The notes beneath the pieces are model-generated. The model was given only the letters and a program-made list of their open reading frames with translations. It had not been told where the DNA came from and made no database searches. From positions 248,001 to 312,000 of the forward strand of contig NZ_ASWD01000005.1 of assembly GCF_000407485.1 (NCBI RefSeq): a stretch of 64,000 bases of DNA. The letters are read 5' to 3'. Each line of letters opens with the position of its first letter. Positions within the stretch are counted from its first letter, which is position 1. A program made the translations under genes and the position numbers. Of this stretch, positions 7,100 to 17,513 are shown piece by piece. The stretch is from Enterococcus pallens ATCC BAA-351 (GTDB taxonomy: Bacteria > Bacillota > Bacilli > Lactobacillales > Enterococcaceae).

Positions 7100-8350
7100 T
7101 TATCGTTTGCTTTTATCACCAATATCATTGCGGTAAAAGAAGTCAGTTGTATCTACACTTTCCAACGCTTGATAGACCTTTGCTTGAGCCGCTTCAATAG
7201 TGTCTGCTTCAGCTTCTACTAAGAATACCCGTCCACCAGAAGCGGTCAACTGTTCACTTTCACCAGTTACTCCTGCGTAATAAACGTTAATTTCACCAGC
7301 AACATCTGGGATAGCCATACCTTTTTTATAAGAAGCCGGATATCCTTCGGCTGCGACAACTACACCGACAGCTGCGTTTTCTTTCCACTTCAGCTCAGGC
7401 TGTTTGCCTTCCAATAAATCGTCAATAATTACTGCCAGGTCACTTGCCATTCGCGGTAAAACGACTTGTGTTTCAGGATCACCGAAGCGGGCATTGAATT
7501 CAATCACTTTGGGACCTTCCTTGGTGGAAATTAGTCCGGCATATAAAATACCAGTAAATGGCGTCCCATTCTCCACCATGCCGCTGGCTGCTGGATGAAG
7601 TACCTTGTCGATTGCTTCCTGAACAGTGGTCTCTGAAATTTGTGGTACTGGTGAATAGGCACCCATGCCACCAGTATTAGGTCCCTTATCCTGATCGTAA
7701 GCTCGTTTGTGATCTTGAGAAATCACCATTGGGTACACTTCTTCGTTGCGAACAAAAGCTAACAGTGAGAACTCTTCTCCTTCAAGAAATTCTTCTACCA
7801 CCACTTTTGACCCACTAGCACCAAATTTCAGATCCGTCATCATTTCCTTTAAAGCAGCCAAAGCTTCATCTAAAGTCATAGCCACTGTAACACCTTTACC
7901 GGCTGCCAATCCATCGGCTTTAATGACAATCGGTGCTCCTTGTTCTTTTACGTAGGCAACAGCCTCTTCATAGTCAGTAAAGGATTTATAAGCGGCTGTT
8001 GGAATCTGATTATTTACCATAATTTCTTTGGCGAATTCCTTCGAGCCTTCAATCATTGCCGCCTGCTTATTAGGTCCAAAAACCATTAGGCCTGCTGCTT
8101 GAAAATCGTCCACGAGACCATTTAATAAAGGAACCTCCGGGCCCACAAAGGTCCAAGTAATCTCTTGCTCCTGAGCAAACTCAATTAACTCAGGATGATT
8201 ATCTTCTTGAATAGCAACAGTTTGGATTCCATCCTTTTCCATGCCAGGATTTCCCATCGCACAATAAACAGCTGATACTTTAGGACTGGAGAGAATCTTT
8301 TTTGCAATAGCGTGTTCCCGTCCGCCGCTGCCGATAATTAATACCTTCAT
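7100..8350 (-). CDS. purD: Phosphoribosylamine-glycine ligase (GAR synthetase)
   Basis: This 416-aa ATP-grasp enzyme is of usual length. The start MKVLIIGSGGREHAIAKK, the ATP-grasp loop IVIKADGLAAGKGV and NARFGDPETQVVLPR are diagnostic. It joins phosphoribosylamine and glycine with ATP hydrolysis, step 2 of de novo purine synthesis. It is the last gene of the pur operon, 14 bases after purH, with GGGAGG before the ATG and a terminator after the stop. Confidence 0.97.
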   Translation of the reverse strand: MKVLIIGSGGREHAIAKKILSSPKVSAVYCAMGNPGMEKDGIQTVAIQEDNHPELIEFAQEQEITWTFVGPEVPLLNGLVDDFQAAGLMVFGPNKQAAMIEGSKEFAKEIMVNNQIPTAAYKSFTDYEEAVAYVKEQGAPIVIKADGLAAGKGVTVAMTLDEALAALKEMMTDLKFGASGSKVVVEEFLEGEEFSLLAFVRNEEVYPMVISQDHKRAYDQDKGPNTGGMGAYSPVPQISETTVQEAIDKVLHPAASGMVENGTPFTGILYAGLISTKEGPKVIEFNARFGDPETQVVLPRMASDLAVIIDDLLEGKQPELKWKENAAVGVVVAAEGYPASYKKGMAIPDVAGEINVYYAGVTGESEQLTASGGRVFLVEAEADTIEAAQAKVYQALESVDTTDFFYRNDIGDKSKR

Positions 8351-8364
8351 TTGTTTCCTCCCTC

Positions 8365-9900
8365 TTAATGTCTAAAGTGACGTCCGCCAGTGAAAACCAT
8401 AGCGACGCCATATTTATTTGCCATAGCAATGGAGTCCTTGTCACGGATACTCCCACCTGGTTGAACAATTGCTTTGATACCATGCTGTGCTGCATATTCC
8501 ACACTGTCATCCATTGGGAAATAGGCATCGCTGGCTAAAACAGCTCCATCCATTTTATCTTTGGCTTGCTCAAGTGCGATTTCAACAGAGCCGACGCGAT
8601 TCATTTGGCCTGCACCGACGCCAACGGTTTGATGCGCATTGGCTACCACAATCGCATTAGATTTGACATGCTTCACTGCTTTCCAAGCGAAGCTTAAAGC
8701 CTCCAGCTCTTCATCAGTTGGCTGACGGTCTGTTACGACTTCCCAAGTGTCGGAAGCTTCAGTTATTAGGTCTTGATCTTGTTGCAATAAACCACCCAAG
8801 ACAGAGACGACTTCTGGTGAATGATCTTCTCTCATCTGGTCAAAATCCAGTTGCATTAGACGCAGATTTTTCTTAGATGCTAGCAAATCAAAGGCTTCCT
8901 GATCAAATGCAGGCGCCACAATAATTTCCAAAAATAGCTTGTGCATTTCTTCAGCTGTTTTTAAATCAATAGGACGGTTAGCAATCAGAATTCCGCCAAA
9001 AATTGATTTTGGATCGGCTTCATAAGCAAATTGATATGCCTCTGCAATGGTCTTACCACTACCGATCCCGCAAGGATTCATATGCTTCAAGGCAACAATA
9101 GTCGGCTCATCAAACTCTCTAATAATTCGTAAAGCTGCATCCGCATCCTTAATATTATTGTAGGACAATTCCTTGCCATGCAGTTGTTTAGCACTAGCAA
9201 TAGAAAAAGGCACGGGTAAGGCAGACTGATAAAAGGCAGCTTGTTGGTGGCTATTTTCACCATAACGCAGCGATTGTTTTAAATCATAAGTTAAAGTCAG
9301 CTTCTCAGGTTCAGCTTCTCCCACAGCATTCGTCAGATACTCTGCAATCAACGCATCGTAAGCAGCTGTGTGCCGGAAAACTTTCGCAGCCAAACGCTTA
9401 CGGGTTGCTAACGTAGTTTCCTTATTTTCTTTCAATTCACTTAATACAACTTCGTAATCTTTCGGATCAACGACTACTGTAACAGCATTAAAGTTTTTAG
9501 CAGCTGAACGCAGCATGCTCGGCCCGCCGATGTCAATGTTTTCAATGGCTTCTTCTTCGGAGACACCCGTCTTGCTAATCGTTTCTTTAAAAGGATACAA
9601 ATTAACACAAACAAAATCGATCGGCTGAATGTCATGCTCTTTCATGGCATCCATATGCTCAACCACATCGCGACGACCTAAAAGTCCGCCATGGATTTTG
9701 GGATGCAAGGTTTTTACCCGGCCATCCATCATTTCTGGAAAACCAGTAACTTCATCGATTGCTAATGTAGCAATCCCTGCTTCATCCAAAGCTTTCTTAG
9801 TACCGCCAGTTGAAATAATTTCAATGCCTTGTTCAACTAAGCCTTTAGTAAATGCTATAATTCCCGTTTTATCTGATACACTGATGAGTGCTCGTTTCAT
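8365..9900 (-). CDS. purH: Bifunctional AICAR transformylase/IMP cyclohydrolase
   Basis: This 511-aa protein has an N-terminal MGS-like IMP cyclohydrolase domain ([28 protein letters not shown]). The C-terminal AICAR transformylase domain holds the Lys-His pair in [13 protein letters not shown]. It performs the last two steps to IMP. AAAGGAG precedes the start. The gene overlaps the end of purN by four bases (ATGA arrangement). Confidence 0.97.
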   Translation of the reverse strand: MKRALISVSDKTGIIAFTKGLVEQGIEIISTGGTKKALDEAGIATLAIDEVTGFPEMMDGRVKTLHPKIHGGLLGRRDVVEHMDAMKEHDIQPIDFVCVNLYPFKETISKTGVSEEEAIENIDIGGPSMLRSAAKNFNAVTVVVDPKDYEVVLSELKENKETTLATRKRLAAKVFRHTAAYDALIAEYLTNAVGEAEPEKLTLTYDLKQSLRYGENSHQQAAFYQSALPVPFSIASAKQLHGKELSYNNIKDADAALRIIREFDEPTIVALKHMNPCGIGSGKTIAEAYQFAYEADPKSIFGGILIANRPIDLKTAEEMHKLFLEIIVAPAFDQEAFDLLASKKNLRLMQLDFDQMREDHSPEVVSVLGGLLQQDQDLITEASDTWEVVTDRQPTDEELEALSFAWKAVKHVKSNAIVVANAHQTVGVGAGQMNRVGSVEIALEQAKDKMDGAVLASDAYFPMDDSVEYAAQHGIKAIVQPGGSIRDKDSIAMANKYGVAMVFTGGRHFRH

Positions 9901-10469
9901 GCTTGAATCTCCTTTACAATTTCAGCGATTACTCGTGGATAGAGTTGATGCTCGACTTGATGAATTTTTTCTTCTAGTTGTTCCAACGTATCCGCCGGGT
10001 CAACTGCAACAGCTTCCTGAGCGATAATTGGGCCAGTATCAACGCCACTATCAATATAATGAACAGTTACACCTGTTTCACTAACCTTCGCTTCAAAAGC
10101 ATCGCGAATTCCGTGCAGACCAGGAAAACTAGGTAAAAGCGCTGGGTGAATGTTCACGATACGATTCGGGTAAGCCTCCAGCAATCCCGGACCAATAATT
10201 CGCATATAACCAGCTAAAATAATCAGCTCAACTTGATGTTCTGCCAATAGCTCCAATAAAGCTTTTTCATAAGCCTGTTTATTTTCAAATTCTTTTAGTT
10301 CAAAAGAGGCACAAGGAATGCGATGTTTCTTTGCTCGTTCCATTACATATGCATCATGATGGTCTGCAAACAACAAGACGATTTCAGCTGGAATTTGACC
10401 AGCTTCCACTGCCTGAACAATGGCCTCAAAGTTCGACCCATTACCTGAGGCTAAAACGGCTAATTTCAT
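9897..10469 (-). CDS. purN: Phosphoribosylglycinamide formyltransferase (10-formyl-THF dependent)
   Basis: This 190-aa protein has the GART signature. [17 protein letters not shown] binds the phosphoribosyl group, and [12 protein letters not shown] plus [19 protein letters not shown] supply the Asn-His-Asp catalytic set. It formylates GAR in step 3. It overlaps purM upstream and purH downstream by four bases each, pointing to tight translational coupling. No formate-dependent PurT gene is seen. Confidence 0.97.
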   Translation of the reverse strand: MKLAVLASGNGSNFEAIVQAVEAGQIPAEIVLLFADHHDAYVMERAKKHRIPCASFELKEFENKQAYEKALLELLAEHQVELIILAGYMRIIGPGLLEAYPNRIVNIHPALLPSFPGLHGIRDAFEAKVSETGVTVHYIDSGVDTGPIIAQEAVAVDPADTLEQLEEKIHQVEHQLYPRVIAEIVKEIQA

Positions 10470-11512
10470 TGCTGTGCTCCTTTAAAGCTGATGGGTGTAT
10501 CTTTTTGATCAACTATTTGACCAATCGGATAATAGTCTTCCTTTAATTCTTTTAAGACTGCTTCCACTTGCTCAACTTTATCTGGCGAAACTGCTAAGAC
10601 CATGCCAATACCCATATTAAAAATTTCGTACATTTCCATTGCTGGAATTTCGCCGTATTTTTTCATGACCTCAAAAATTGGCAATATTGGCCAAGAACCT
10701 AAATTGATTTCGCAGGATAAATTATCTGGCAGCATCCGTGGGATATTTTCGACAAAACCGCCACCCGTTACATGGGCGATACCGTTGACTAATTCTTTTT
10801 TAACTAATGGTAACACTGACGAAACATAAATTTTGGTCGGTGTTAATAGTTCGTCAGCTAATTTTTTATCTTGCAGCTCAGGAATTTTTGCATCAACCGT
10901 TAACTTTTTCTGTTCAAAAAAGATTTTACGCACTAAAGAATAGCCATTGGAGTGAATACCAGAAGATGGCAACCCAATTAAGACATCACCAGCCTGAATT
11001 TTTTCGCCAGTAATCATTTGACTCTTTTCGGCAATTCCGACAGTAAAACCAGCTAAATCATAATCATCTTCTCCGTACATACCAGGCATTTCAGCCGTTT
11101 CTCCACCAATTAATGCCGCACCAGCCTGTACACAGCCTTCAGCAACTCCTGCAACTACTTGCTCCAAACGTGCCGGAACATTTTTACCAGTAGCAATATA
11201 ATCTAAAAAGTATAACGGCTCTGCGCCTTGGGCAACAATATCATTGACACACATAGCAACGCAATCAATCCCGATTTGATCGTGTTGGTCTGCTTGAATT
11301 GCGACCATTAATTTGGTGCCTACTCCGTCAGTACCTGAAACCAGCACTGGTTCCTTAACATCAAATTGACTTAAATCAAAACAACCGCCAAATCCACCAA
11401 TCGCACCCATAACACCTTTACGTTCGGTTCTTTTCACATGCTTTTTAATTCGCTCGACTACTTCATAACCAGCTTCTACATCGACGCCGGCCTTTGCATA
11501 CGCGTTTCCCAC
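10466..11512 (-). CDS. purM: Phosphoribosylformylglycinamidine cyclo-ligase (AIR synthetase)
   Basis: This 348-aa member of the PurM/SelD/HypE ATP-binding family has [28 protein letters not shown] and [17 protein letters not shown]. It closes the imidazole ring in step 5. Translation most likely starts at GTG (11512), which has AAAGGGGCG eight bases upstream; an ATG four bases earlier runs straight into a stop. It lies 33 bases after purF. Confidence 0.96.
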   Translation of the reverse strand: MGNAYAKAGVDVEAGYEVVERIKKHVKRTERKGVMGAIGGFGGCFDLSQFDVKEPVLVSGTDGVGTKLMVAIQADQHDQIGIDCVAMCVNDIVAQGAEPLYFLDYIATGKNVPARLEQVVAGVAEGCVQAGAALIGGETAEMPGMYGEDDYDLAGFTVGIAEKSQMITGEKIQAGDVLIGLPSSGIHSNGYSLVRKIFFEQKKLTVDAKIPELQDKKLADELLTPTKIYVSSVLPLVKKELVNGIAHVTGGGFVENIPRMLPDNLSCEINLGSWPILPIFEVMKKYGEIPAMEMYEIFNMGIGMVLAVSPDKVEQVEAVLKELKEDYYPIGQIVDQKDTPISFKGAQQ

Positions 11513-11545
11513 TACATTCGCCCCTTTGTTTTTACATTGATTGTT

Positions 11546-12985
11546 TTAGAAGAAAGATGTTTTTTCTTTTAATGATGCTTGGTACTGCTCTTCGTAATCG
11601 TACAACGGCGTTGGAAAATCTCCGTTGAAATAGGCCATACACAACCCTGAATACGGTGCATCAAATTTTAAACCAATTGATTGGATCAGCCCTTCTTCAC
11701 TTAAAAAGGACAGGGAGTCTGCTTCAATACACTCGCGAATCTCATCCACAGTATGATTGGCTGCAATTAACTCTTTACGCGTTTGGATATCAATGCCGTA
11801 AAAACAAGGATAACGCAAAGGAGGCGAAGCAATTCGTACATGAACCTCTTTAGCCCCAGCTTCCTTAAGCAGATTAACAATTCTGCGACTAGTGGTCCCA
11901 CGAACGATGGAATCATCCACCATAATCACTTTTTTTCCTTCTACGACACCACTCACAGCTGAAAGCTTCATCCGAACCCCTTGCTCCCGCAATTCCTGAG
12001 TTGGCTGAATAAAGGTACGAGCCACATACTGGTTTTTTACCAAGCCCATTTCATAAGGAATACCCGATGCTTCAGCATAACCACTAGCAGCTGACAAAGA
12101 AGAATTGGGAACACCCACTACCATGTCAGCATCCACTGGTGCTTCTTCGGCTAAGATTTTCCCCATATTTTTCCGAGCACTATGGACATTCACGCCAGCA
12201 ATATTTGAATCCGGTCGAGCAAAATAAATATACTCCATTGAACAAATAGCATGCTGTGTATCTTCGGTAAAACGATCTACTGTCAAGCCCTCATCATTAA
12301 TAATAATGATTTCACCAGGATTGACATCCTGAATAAATTCAGCTCCGACGACTTCCAACGCACAGGTTTCAGAAGCTACTACATAGGCTCCATTTACCAT
12401 GCGACCAATAGACAAAGGACGGAAGCCATTGGCATCTAGCGCCGCAACCATTGAATCTTCTGTTGCGATCAGATAAGCAAACCCGCCTTTTACCGCATTC
12501 AAGGATTCTTTTAAACGATCTAGAAAAGTTTCCTTTTGACTGCGGCGAAGCAAATGCATCAAAATTTCTGTATCAGAATTTGAATGAAAAATTGCACCAT
12601 CTTTTTCCAGCTCTTTGCGCAGGCTTTTCGCATTGGTTAAATTACCGTTATGAGCCAACGCCATGTCACCATCATAAAATTTGAATAAAAACGGTTGAAT
12701 GTTGTCGACACTACCATTGCCTGCTGTCGCATAGCGAACATGACCAATAGCTGCCTGTCCGGATAATTTTTCTAATTGGCGCTCATCCTTAAACACTTCA
12801 GAAAGCAGCCCGAGACCACGATAGCCGGTCAGCTTGCCATTGTTATTTGCCACAATTCCGGCACCCTCTTGCCCCCGGTGCTGCAAACTGTGTAAACCAA
12901 AATAAGTGACGCGAGAAGCATCTGGGTGACCCCAGATGCCGAATACGCCACATTCTTCATTTAAGCTTCTTACTTCATAAGACAT
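11546..12985 (-). CDS. purF: Amidophosphoribosyltransferase (glutamine PRPP amidotransferase)
   Basis: This 479-aa enzyme catalyses the committed step, PRPP plus glutamine to phosphoribosylamine. A propeptide of about ten residues precedes the catalytic Cys of CGVFG, which becomes the N-terminus after cleavage. The PRPP loop is [18 protein letters not shown]. The start at 12985 ([16 protein letters not shown]) is chosen because GGGAGG lies nine to ten bases upstream; a longer form starting six codons earlier has none. The gene overlaps the purL 3' end by 16 bases. Confidence 0.96.
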   Translation of the reverse strand: MSYEVRSLNEECGVFGIWGHPDASRVTYFGLHSLQHRGQEGAGIVANNNGKLTGYRGLGLLSEVFKDERQLEKLSGQAAIGHVRYATAGNGSVDNIQPFLFKFYDGDMALAHNGNLTNAKSLRKELEKDGAIFHSNSDTEILMHLLRRSQKETFLDRLKESLNAVKGGFAYLIATEDSMVAALDANGFRPLSIGRMVNGAYVVASETCALEVVGAEFIQDVNPGEIIIINDEGLTVDRFTEDTQHAICSMEYIYFARPDSNIAGVNVHSARKNMGKILAEEAPVDADMVVGVPNSSLSAASGYAEASGIPYEMGLVKNQYVARTFIQPTQELREQGVRMKLSAVSGVVEGKKVIMVDDSIVRGTTSRRIVNLLKEAGAKEVHVRIASPPLRYPCFYGIDIQTRKELIAANHTVDEIRECIEADSLSFLSEEGLIQSIGLKFDAPYSGLCMAYFNGDFPTPLYDYEEQYQASLKEKTSFF

Positions 12986-15189
12986 GGAATAGCTTCCTCC
13001 CATAATTGTGCGGCCGTCTTAGTTGCAACTTGAATCCGTGCGTCCTCTGCTTGAATCACTAACTCCTCGCTGTCGGTTACTTCACCAATCAGCTGAGCTT
13101 TTTGCCCCATTAGCTCTTCAAAGTCAGCTTGTTGGTTTGCAGGAATAGAGACTACAAAACGTGATTGTGTTTCAGCAAACAAGTTCTCTTTAGGCATTGC
13201 CAAGGTCACATTAACCCCTAATCCATTACCAAATGCTGCTTCAGCGATAGCTACAGCTATGCCGCCTTCCGCACAATCATGACTACTTGCAACATACCCT
13301 GCCTTAATGGCTTGCAGCATAGCATCTTGGTTAGCTTTTTCAGTTGTTAAATCAAAGTTCATCAGTTTTCCTTCAATCCGCCCTAATTGCATCTTCTGAA
13401 TTTCCGAGCCGTTGAAGTCTGCGTTCGTTTCACCAACAACATAGATTAAGTCGCCAGCTTGTTTAAATTCTTGGGTCGTAATATGAGCCAAGTCTTCAAT
13501 TAGACCGACCATTCCAATCATTGGAGTTGGATAGATGGCTTTCCCATTGGTTTCATTGTATAAAGAAACATTTCCGGAAATGACTGGTGTGTTCAAGGTC
13601 CGGCAAGCTTCGGAAATCCCATCCGCTGAGGTCCATAACTCCCAGAATACTTCTGGTTTTTCTGGTGAACCGTAATTTAAGCAATCAGTGATCGCCAATG
13701 GCTGGCCGCCAGAAGCGACGATATTACGCGCTGCTTCAGCCACTGCAATTTGTCCGCCAACTTCTGGGTTCAAATACAAGTAGCGTGCATTACAGTCAGT
13801 TGACATCGCCAATGCTTTATTAGTCCCACGAACACGTAAAACAGCCGCATCACTTCCTGGTCGGACAACCGTATTGGTACGAACTTGTGAATCATAGGTT
13901 TCATAAATCGAACGTTTTGAAGCGATAGTTGGCTGCTTCAGTAATTCTAATAATGTTTCACCTGCATCGGTTACTTCTGGTACAAAGTCAGCCATTGCCG
14001 CAAATTCTTGGATACGAGCTGGTTCTGTCCGTTCATTTTCATAAACTGGTGCATCCTCAGCCAGTGCATCGACTGGCAAATTCGCAACTTCTTCACCATG
14101 ATGATATAACCGGTACAAGCCGTCGCTGGTTACTTCTCCGATAGTTACAGCGTCTAATTCATATTTCTTAAACAAGCTAACAACTTCATCTTCATGACCT
14201 TGCTCAACACAAATCAGCATCCGCTCTTGTGATTCTGACAGCATCATTTCATACGGTGTCATGTTAGTTTCCCGCTGTGGTACATCGTCTAAGTATAATT
14301 TCAAACCAGAGCCGGCCTTTGAAGCCATTTCTGCACTAGAAGATACCAGTCCAGCCGCCCCCATATCTTGAATACCGACTAAAATATCCGAGTGATCCAA
14401 GATTAATTCCAAACAAGCTTCCAAAAGTAGTTTTTCCATAAACGGATCGCCAACTTGAACAGCTGAACGCTGTTGTTCTTCGCCTTCAACAAACTCTTCA
14501 GAAGCAAAGGTGGCTCCGTGAATGCCATCACGTCCAGTTTTTGCCCCAACATACATAATAGAGTTGCCGACGCCTTTTGCCTGCCCTTTTTGAATATCCT
14601 TGTGATCAATTAAGCCCACGCACATTGCATTGACCAAAGGATTCCCTTCGTAGCAAGGATCAAAAGCAACCTCTCCGCCAACTGTCGGAATGCCGATACA
14701 GTTGCCGTAACCGCTAATTCCAGCCACCACTTCTTCTAATAAATATTTCGTACGCGCATTATCCAGCTCCCCAAAACGCAGGGAATCCAGACACGCAATC
14801 GGACGGGCACCCATACTGAAGATATCGCGGATAATTCCACCCACCCCAGTCGCAGCTCCTTCATAAGGTTCAACAGCCGATGGGTGATTGTGACTTTCTG
14901 CTTTAAATACCACTGCTTGTCCATCACCAATATCTACAATTCCAGCACCTTCACCAGGTCCTTGTAAAACTTGTTCCCCATCCGTTGGAAATTTGCGTAA
15001 AACAGGCTTCGAATTTTTATAGGAGCAGTGTTCACTCCACATAACGGAAAATAGGCCAGTCTCAGTGTAGTTAGGCATCCGACCAAGAATATCCTCAGAA
15101 ATCAGGCGATATTCTTCATCTGTCAAGCCCCATTCAGCATAAATACGCTGTTCTTTAATCTGTTGTGGTGTCGGTTCTACATTCATCAT
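12970..15189 (-). CDS. purL: Phosphoribosylformylglycinamidine synthase subunit II (small-type PurL)
   Basis: At 739 residues this is the small PurL that needs PurS and PurQ, both encoded just upstream. It contains two AIRS-related halves, with [21 protein letters not shown] near residue 95 and [15 protein letters not shown] in the second half. With ATP and ammonia from PurQ it makes FGAM (step 4). The start ATG overlaps the purQ stop in TAATG; a second ATG follows directly. GGTGAA lies upstream. Confidence 0.97.
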   Translation of the reverse strand: MMNVEPTPQQIKEQRIYAEWGLTDEEYRLISEDILGRMPNYTETGLFSVMWSEHCSYKNSKPVLRKFPTDGEQVLQGPGEGAGIVDIGDGQAVVFKAESHNHPSAVEPYEGAATGVGGIIRDIFSMGARPIACLDSLRFGELDNARTKYLLEEVVAGISGYGNCIGIPTVGGEVAFDPCYEGNPLVNAMCVGLIDHKDIQKGQAKGVGNSIMYVGAKTGRDGIHGATFASEEFVEGEEQQRSAVQVGDPFMEKLLLEACLELILDHSDILVGIQDMGAAGLVSSSAEMASKAGSGLKLYLDDVPQRETNMTPYEMMLSESQERMLICVEQGHEDEVVSLFKKYELDAVTIGEVTSDGLYRLYHHGEEVANLPVDALAEDAPVYENERTEPARIQEFAAMADFVPEVTDAGETLLELLKQPTIASKRSIYETYDSQVRTNTVVRPGSDAAVLRVRGTNKALAMSTDCNARYLYLNPEVGGQIAVAEAARNIVASGGQPLAITDCLNYGSPEKPEVFWELWTSADGISEACRTLNTPVISGNVSLYNETNGKAIYPTPMIGMVGLIEDLAHITTQEFKQAGDLIYVVGETNADFNGSEIQKMQLGRIEGKLMNFDLTTEKANQDAMLQAIKAGYVASSHDCAEGGIAVAIAEAAFGNGLGVNVTLAMPKENLFAETQSRFVVSIPANQQADFEELMGQKAQLIGEVTDSEELVIQAEDARIQVATKTAAQLWEEAIPCLMK

Positions 15190-15866
15190 TATGCGTTCAC
15201 CTTTCCGAAGTTGTTTAAAATCGACGCAAAGAATTTTTTGCCGTCTTCTGAACCCAGCAGCGCTTCAACAGCCCGTTCTGGATGGGGCATCATGCCTAAG
15301 ACATTGCCCTCTTTGTTAATGATTCCTGCAATATTTTTAACACTACCGTTGATGTTGTCACCTTCATAAGTAAAAACAATTTGATTATTCGCTTTTAACG
15401 CTGCTAAAGTTTCCTCGTCGCAATAATAATTTCCTTCACCATGAGCAACAGGAATTTGAATGACTTCATCTTCTTCATATTCGCTAGTAAATTTCGTTTG
15501 ATTGTTGACAACCTTTAACGGAGTAATTTTGCTGATAAATTTCAAGGAATCATTGCGGCGCAAAGCACCTGGCAGCAAACCAGCTTCCGTTAAAATTTGA
15601 AATCCATTGCAAGTCCCAAAAACAGGCTTGCCTTCTTTAGCCATTCGCACAACTTCATCCATAATGTTGGCAAAACGAGCAATTGCTCCACAGCGTAAAT
15701 AGTCGCCGTAAGAAAATCCGCCAGGCAGCAGCACGCCATCAAACCCGGCTAAACTGTCTGCATCATAACGAACGTATTCGCAATCTGCACCCATAATCTC
15801 TTTCATTGCCCAGTACATATCCATGTCACAATTTGAACCAGGAAAAACAATGACAGCAAACTTCAT
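15189..15866 (-). CDS. purQ: Phosphoribosylformylglycinamidine synthase, glutaminase subunit
   Basis: This class I glutamine amidotransferase of 225 residues has the nucleophile elbow [18 protein letters not shown] and the His/Glu end [10 protein letters not shown]. The start at 15866 ([14 protein letters not shown]) has TGGAGGAAG seven bases upstream and lies one base after the purS stop. A longer reading frame overlapping purS is not needed. It supplies ammonia to PurL within the PurLQS complex. Confidence 0.97.
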   Translation of the reverse strand: MKFAVIVFPGSNCDMDMYWAMKEIMGADCEYVRYDADSLAGFDGVLLPGGFSYGDYLRCGAIARFANIMDEVVRMAKEGKPVFGTCNGFQILTEAGLLPGALRRNDSLKFISKITPLKVVNNQTKFTSEYEEDEVIQIPVAHGEGNYYCDEETLAALKANNQIVFTYEGDNINGSVKNIAGIINKEGNVLGMMPHPERAVEALLGSEDGKKFFASILNNFGKVNA

Positions 15867-15867
15867 G

Positions 15868-16122
15868 CTAGACTTCCTCCATCTCAAGGATTTCAAAACG
15901 ATAGGTTTCCATGTTGACATTTGCTAATAACTTGTCACAAACTTCTTCAATCATTTCCTCAACAGGACGATCACTTTTGGCTACCTTCATCTCGAAGTAT
16001 TTACCAATACGGATTTCTTCAATTTCTTCATAGCCTAAACGATGAACGGCTCCTTTTACGGCTTCTCCCTGAGGATCTAATACGGATTCTTTATACGTGA
16101 CATAAACTTTTACAAAATACAT
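15868..16122 (-). CDS. purS: Phosphoribosylformylglycinamidine synthase subunit PurS
   Basis: This 84-aa protein matches the PurS fold: [19 protein letters not shown] at the start and [19 protein letters not shown] in the middle. It forms the dimeric scaffold of the PurLQS complex and helps pass ammonia from PurQ to PurL. It follows purC by two bases and precedes purQ by one. Confidence 0.95.
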   Translation of the reverse strand: MYFVKVYVTYKESVLDPQGEAVKGAVHRLGYEEIEEIRIGKYFEMKVAKSDRPVEEMIEEVCDKLLANVNMETYRFEILEMEEV

Positions 16123-16124
16123 GG

Positions 16125-16844
16125 TTAAGCTCCTTTTCGTTGGTTTAATCGGTTGAATACTTCTTGATAAACGGGAATGATATCCCCTAAATCACGGCGA
16201 TATATATCTTTGTCTAAATGGTCATTTGTAGCCAAATCCCACAAACGACAGGTGTCTGGCGATACTTCATCAGCTAGCAGAATATCACCATTAGCTGTGC
16301 GTCCAAACTCTAATTTAAAGTCAATTAATTGAATATTGATTTCGGTAAATAATTTTTTAAGCGCCTCATTGACTTCCAGCGCCATTTTTCGCAAGGCAGC
16401 TATTTCTGCTTCTGAGGCAATTTCTAATACTTTAATATGATCTTCAGTGACCATCGGATCGTCTAGGTCATCGTTTTTGAAATAGAATTCAACAATAGGA
16501 AATTTAAGTGGGGTTCCCTCGGTAATTGCTAAGCGTTTTGAAAAGCTGCCTGCAGCTACATTTCGAACTACCACTTCAAGAGGAATAATCTCTACCGAAC
16601 GAATAATTTGTTCAGTTTTTGAAAGCTGTTTAATGAAATGATTGTCGATGCCGACTTCGTGAAGATAAGAAAAAATTAAACTTGTAATCTGATTGTTAAG
16701 TTCGCCTTTACCGGCAATTTGATCTTTTTTTGCTCCATTTAGAGCAGTTGCCTGATTCAAATATTCTACCCATACAACATCTGAATCATCAGTACTAAAC
16801 AATTGTTTCGCTTTGCCTTCATAAAGCAATGCTTCTTTTTTCAC
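16125..16844 (-). CDS. purC: SAICAR synthase
   Basis: This 239-aa enzyme joins CAIR and aspartate (step 7). It carries LLYEGKAKQLF at the N-terminus, VVRNVAAGSFSKRL and LIDFKLEFGR. The start is placed at GTG 16844 because AAAGGAG sits nine bases upstream and the family begins at the LLYEGKAK region. A longer frame from a TTG at 16871 would put the ribosome binding site inside the gene. It is the first gene of purCSQLFMNHD, with its promoter at 16916-16944 and PurBoxes on both sides. Confidence 0.95.
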   Translation of the reverse strand: MKKEALLYEGKAKQLFSTDDSDVVWVEYLNQATALNGAKKDQIAGKGELNNQITSLIFSYLHEVGIDNHFIKQLSKTEQIIRSVEIIPLEVVVRNVAAGSFSKRLAITEGTPLKFPIVEFYFKNDDLDDPMVTEDHIKVLEIASEAEIAALRKMALEVNEALKKLFTEINIQLIDFKLEFGRTANGDILLADEVSPDTCRLWDLATNDHLDKDIYRRDLGDIIPVYQEVFNRLNQRKGA

Positions 16845-16890
16845 AGGTAAACGCTCCTTTATTGTGAACAATCTAATTACACCTTACATC

Positions 16891-16905
16891 GATTGTTCGT
16901 TTCTT
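16891..16905 (-). promoter_or_regulatory. Second PurR-type box, in the purC 5' untranslated region
   Basis: On the minus strand AAGAAACGAACAATC holds the CGAAC core of a PurBox about 10-25 bases after the expected transcription start. It could act as a roadblock together with the upstream box. Confidence 0.5.
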
Positions 16906-16915
16906 TATCATCTAT

Positions 16916-16944
16916 AGTGTAACAAGCTAAAAAATGTGGGTCAA
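16916..16944 (-). promoter_or_regulatory. Promoter of purCSQLFMNHD
   Basis: TTGACC (16939-16944), a 17-bp spacer and TACACT (16916-16921) form a good sigma-A promoter about 72 bases before the purC GTG. Confidence 0.8.
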
Positions 16945-16975
16945 CATTTTATCGTATATTATAAATATTTTACCT

Positions 16976-16992
16976 ATTATCGTTCGTGTTTT
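16976..16992 (-). promoter_or_regulatory. PurR-type box upstream of purC
   Basis: AAAACACGAACGATAAT on the minus strand is the same core as upstream of purE and guaC. It lies about 32 bp upstream of the purC -35 and about 45 bp upstream of the -35 of the divergent orphan gene, so it may affect both. Confidence 0.65.
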
Positions 16993-17036
16993 GCTGATGA
17001 CGGAATTTTAAAGGAAATTGCTTCTTATAGATAACG

Positions 17037-17065
17037 TTTACATTTTAATCTAAGGGTGATATATT
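17037..17065 (+). promoter_or_regulatory. Promoter of the orphan gene at 17098
   Basis: TTTACA (17037-17042), 17 bp and TATATT (17060-17065) precede the gene by about 30 bases. It diverges from the purC promoter. Confidence 0.65.
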
Positions 17066-17097
17066 TTACTTGAGAGAATAATATCGGGGGAATGATT

Positions 17098-17469
17098 ATG
17101 TTGGATCCACAGTCAGCTGCTCAGGAGTTCATTGCTACACTATCTGAATATGATAAACAATTATTGCTAAACTCACTATTAGGATTAGATGAAACTCATA
17201 CTTGCAACCGTAACGTCAGCTTTTATTCGTATCGTAACTTAAAAAAAATATTAAAACCTAAACGTTCCGAACGTATGCAAACCTTGTACTTTAAAAACAA
17301 TCGGCAAGATGAATTAACGATTACTCAGTTGAAGGATCACTCCTTCTTAAAAAATTCCTATCGTATTGAAATCATGTACAATGATCACTCCTATGACTAC
17401 TCGCTAATTTCTTCGTTATTGGAGGATTTAAAGCAGACTTATTTTATGGAAATGGAATCTTACGCATAG
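17098..17469 (+). CDS. Unrecognised small protein between the two pur operons
   Basis: I do not recognise this 123-aa protein. It is soluble, has no signal peptide or membrane segment, and is mixed-charge with a basic centre (KKILKPKRSERMQTLYFKNN). An acidic C-terminus rich in Leu, Tyr and Met follows. The start at 17098 is chosen because GGGGG lies seven bases upstream; an ATG two codons earlier abuts the Shine-Dalgarno. It has its own promoter and a clear terminator, which favours a real gene. It diverges from purC across a region with a PurR-type box and converges on purB. Confidence 0.65.
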   Translation: MLDPQSAAQEFIATLSEYDKQLLLNSLLGLDETHTCNRNVSFYSYRNLKKILKPKRSERMQTLYFKNNRQDELTITQLKDHSFLKNSYRIEIMYNDHSYDYSLISSLLEDLKQTYFMEMESYA

Positions 17470-17471
17470 CA

Positions 17472-17504
17472 AAACCCGCACGTTCTAAACGAATGTGCGG
17501 GTTT
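17472..17504. terminator. Bidirectional terminator between the orphan gene and purB
   Basis: The stem AAACCCGCAC / GTGCGGGTTT is extended by TTC/GAA after a one-base mismatch. AAAA and TTTATTTG flank it. It lies between two convergent stops. Confidence 0.88.
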
Positions 17505-17513
17505 ATTTGTACT

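Noticed and set aside
9629-10027. 132-codon plus-strand frame antisense to purH-purN
   Set aside because: It is the shadow of two well-conserved genes and has no ribosome binding site.
15868-15920. N-terminal extension of purQ into purS
   Set aside because: PurQ proteins begin at [21 protein letters not shown] supports the start at 15866.
16845-16871. TTG start nine codons upstream for purC
   Set aside because: The AAAGGAG ribosome binding site would then be inside the gene; GTG at 16844 is correctly spaced.
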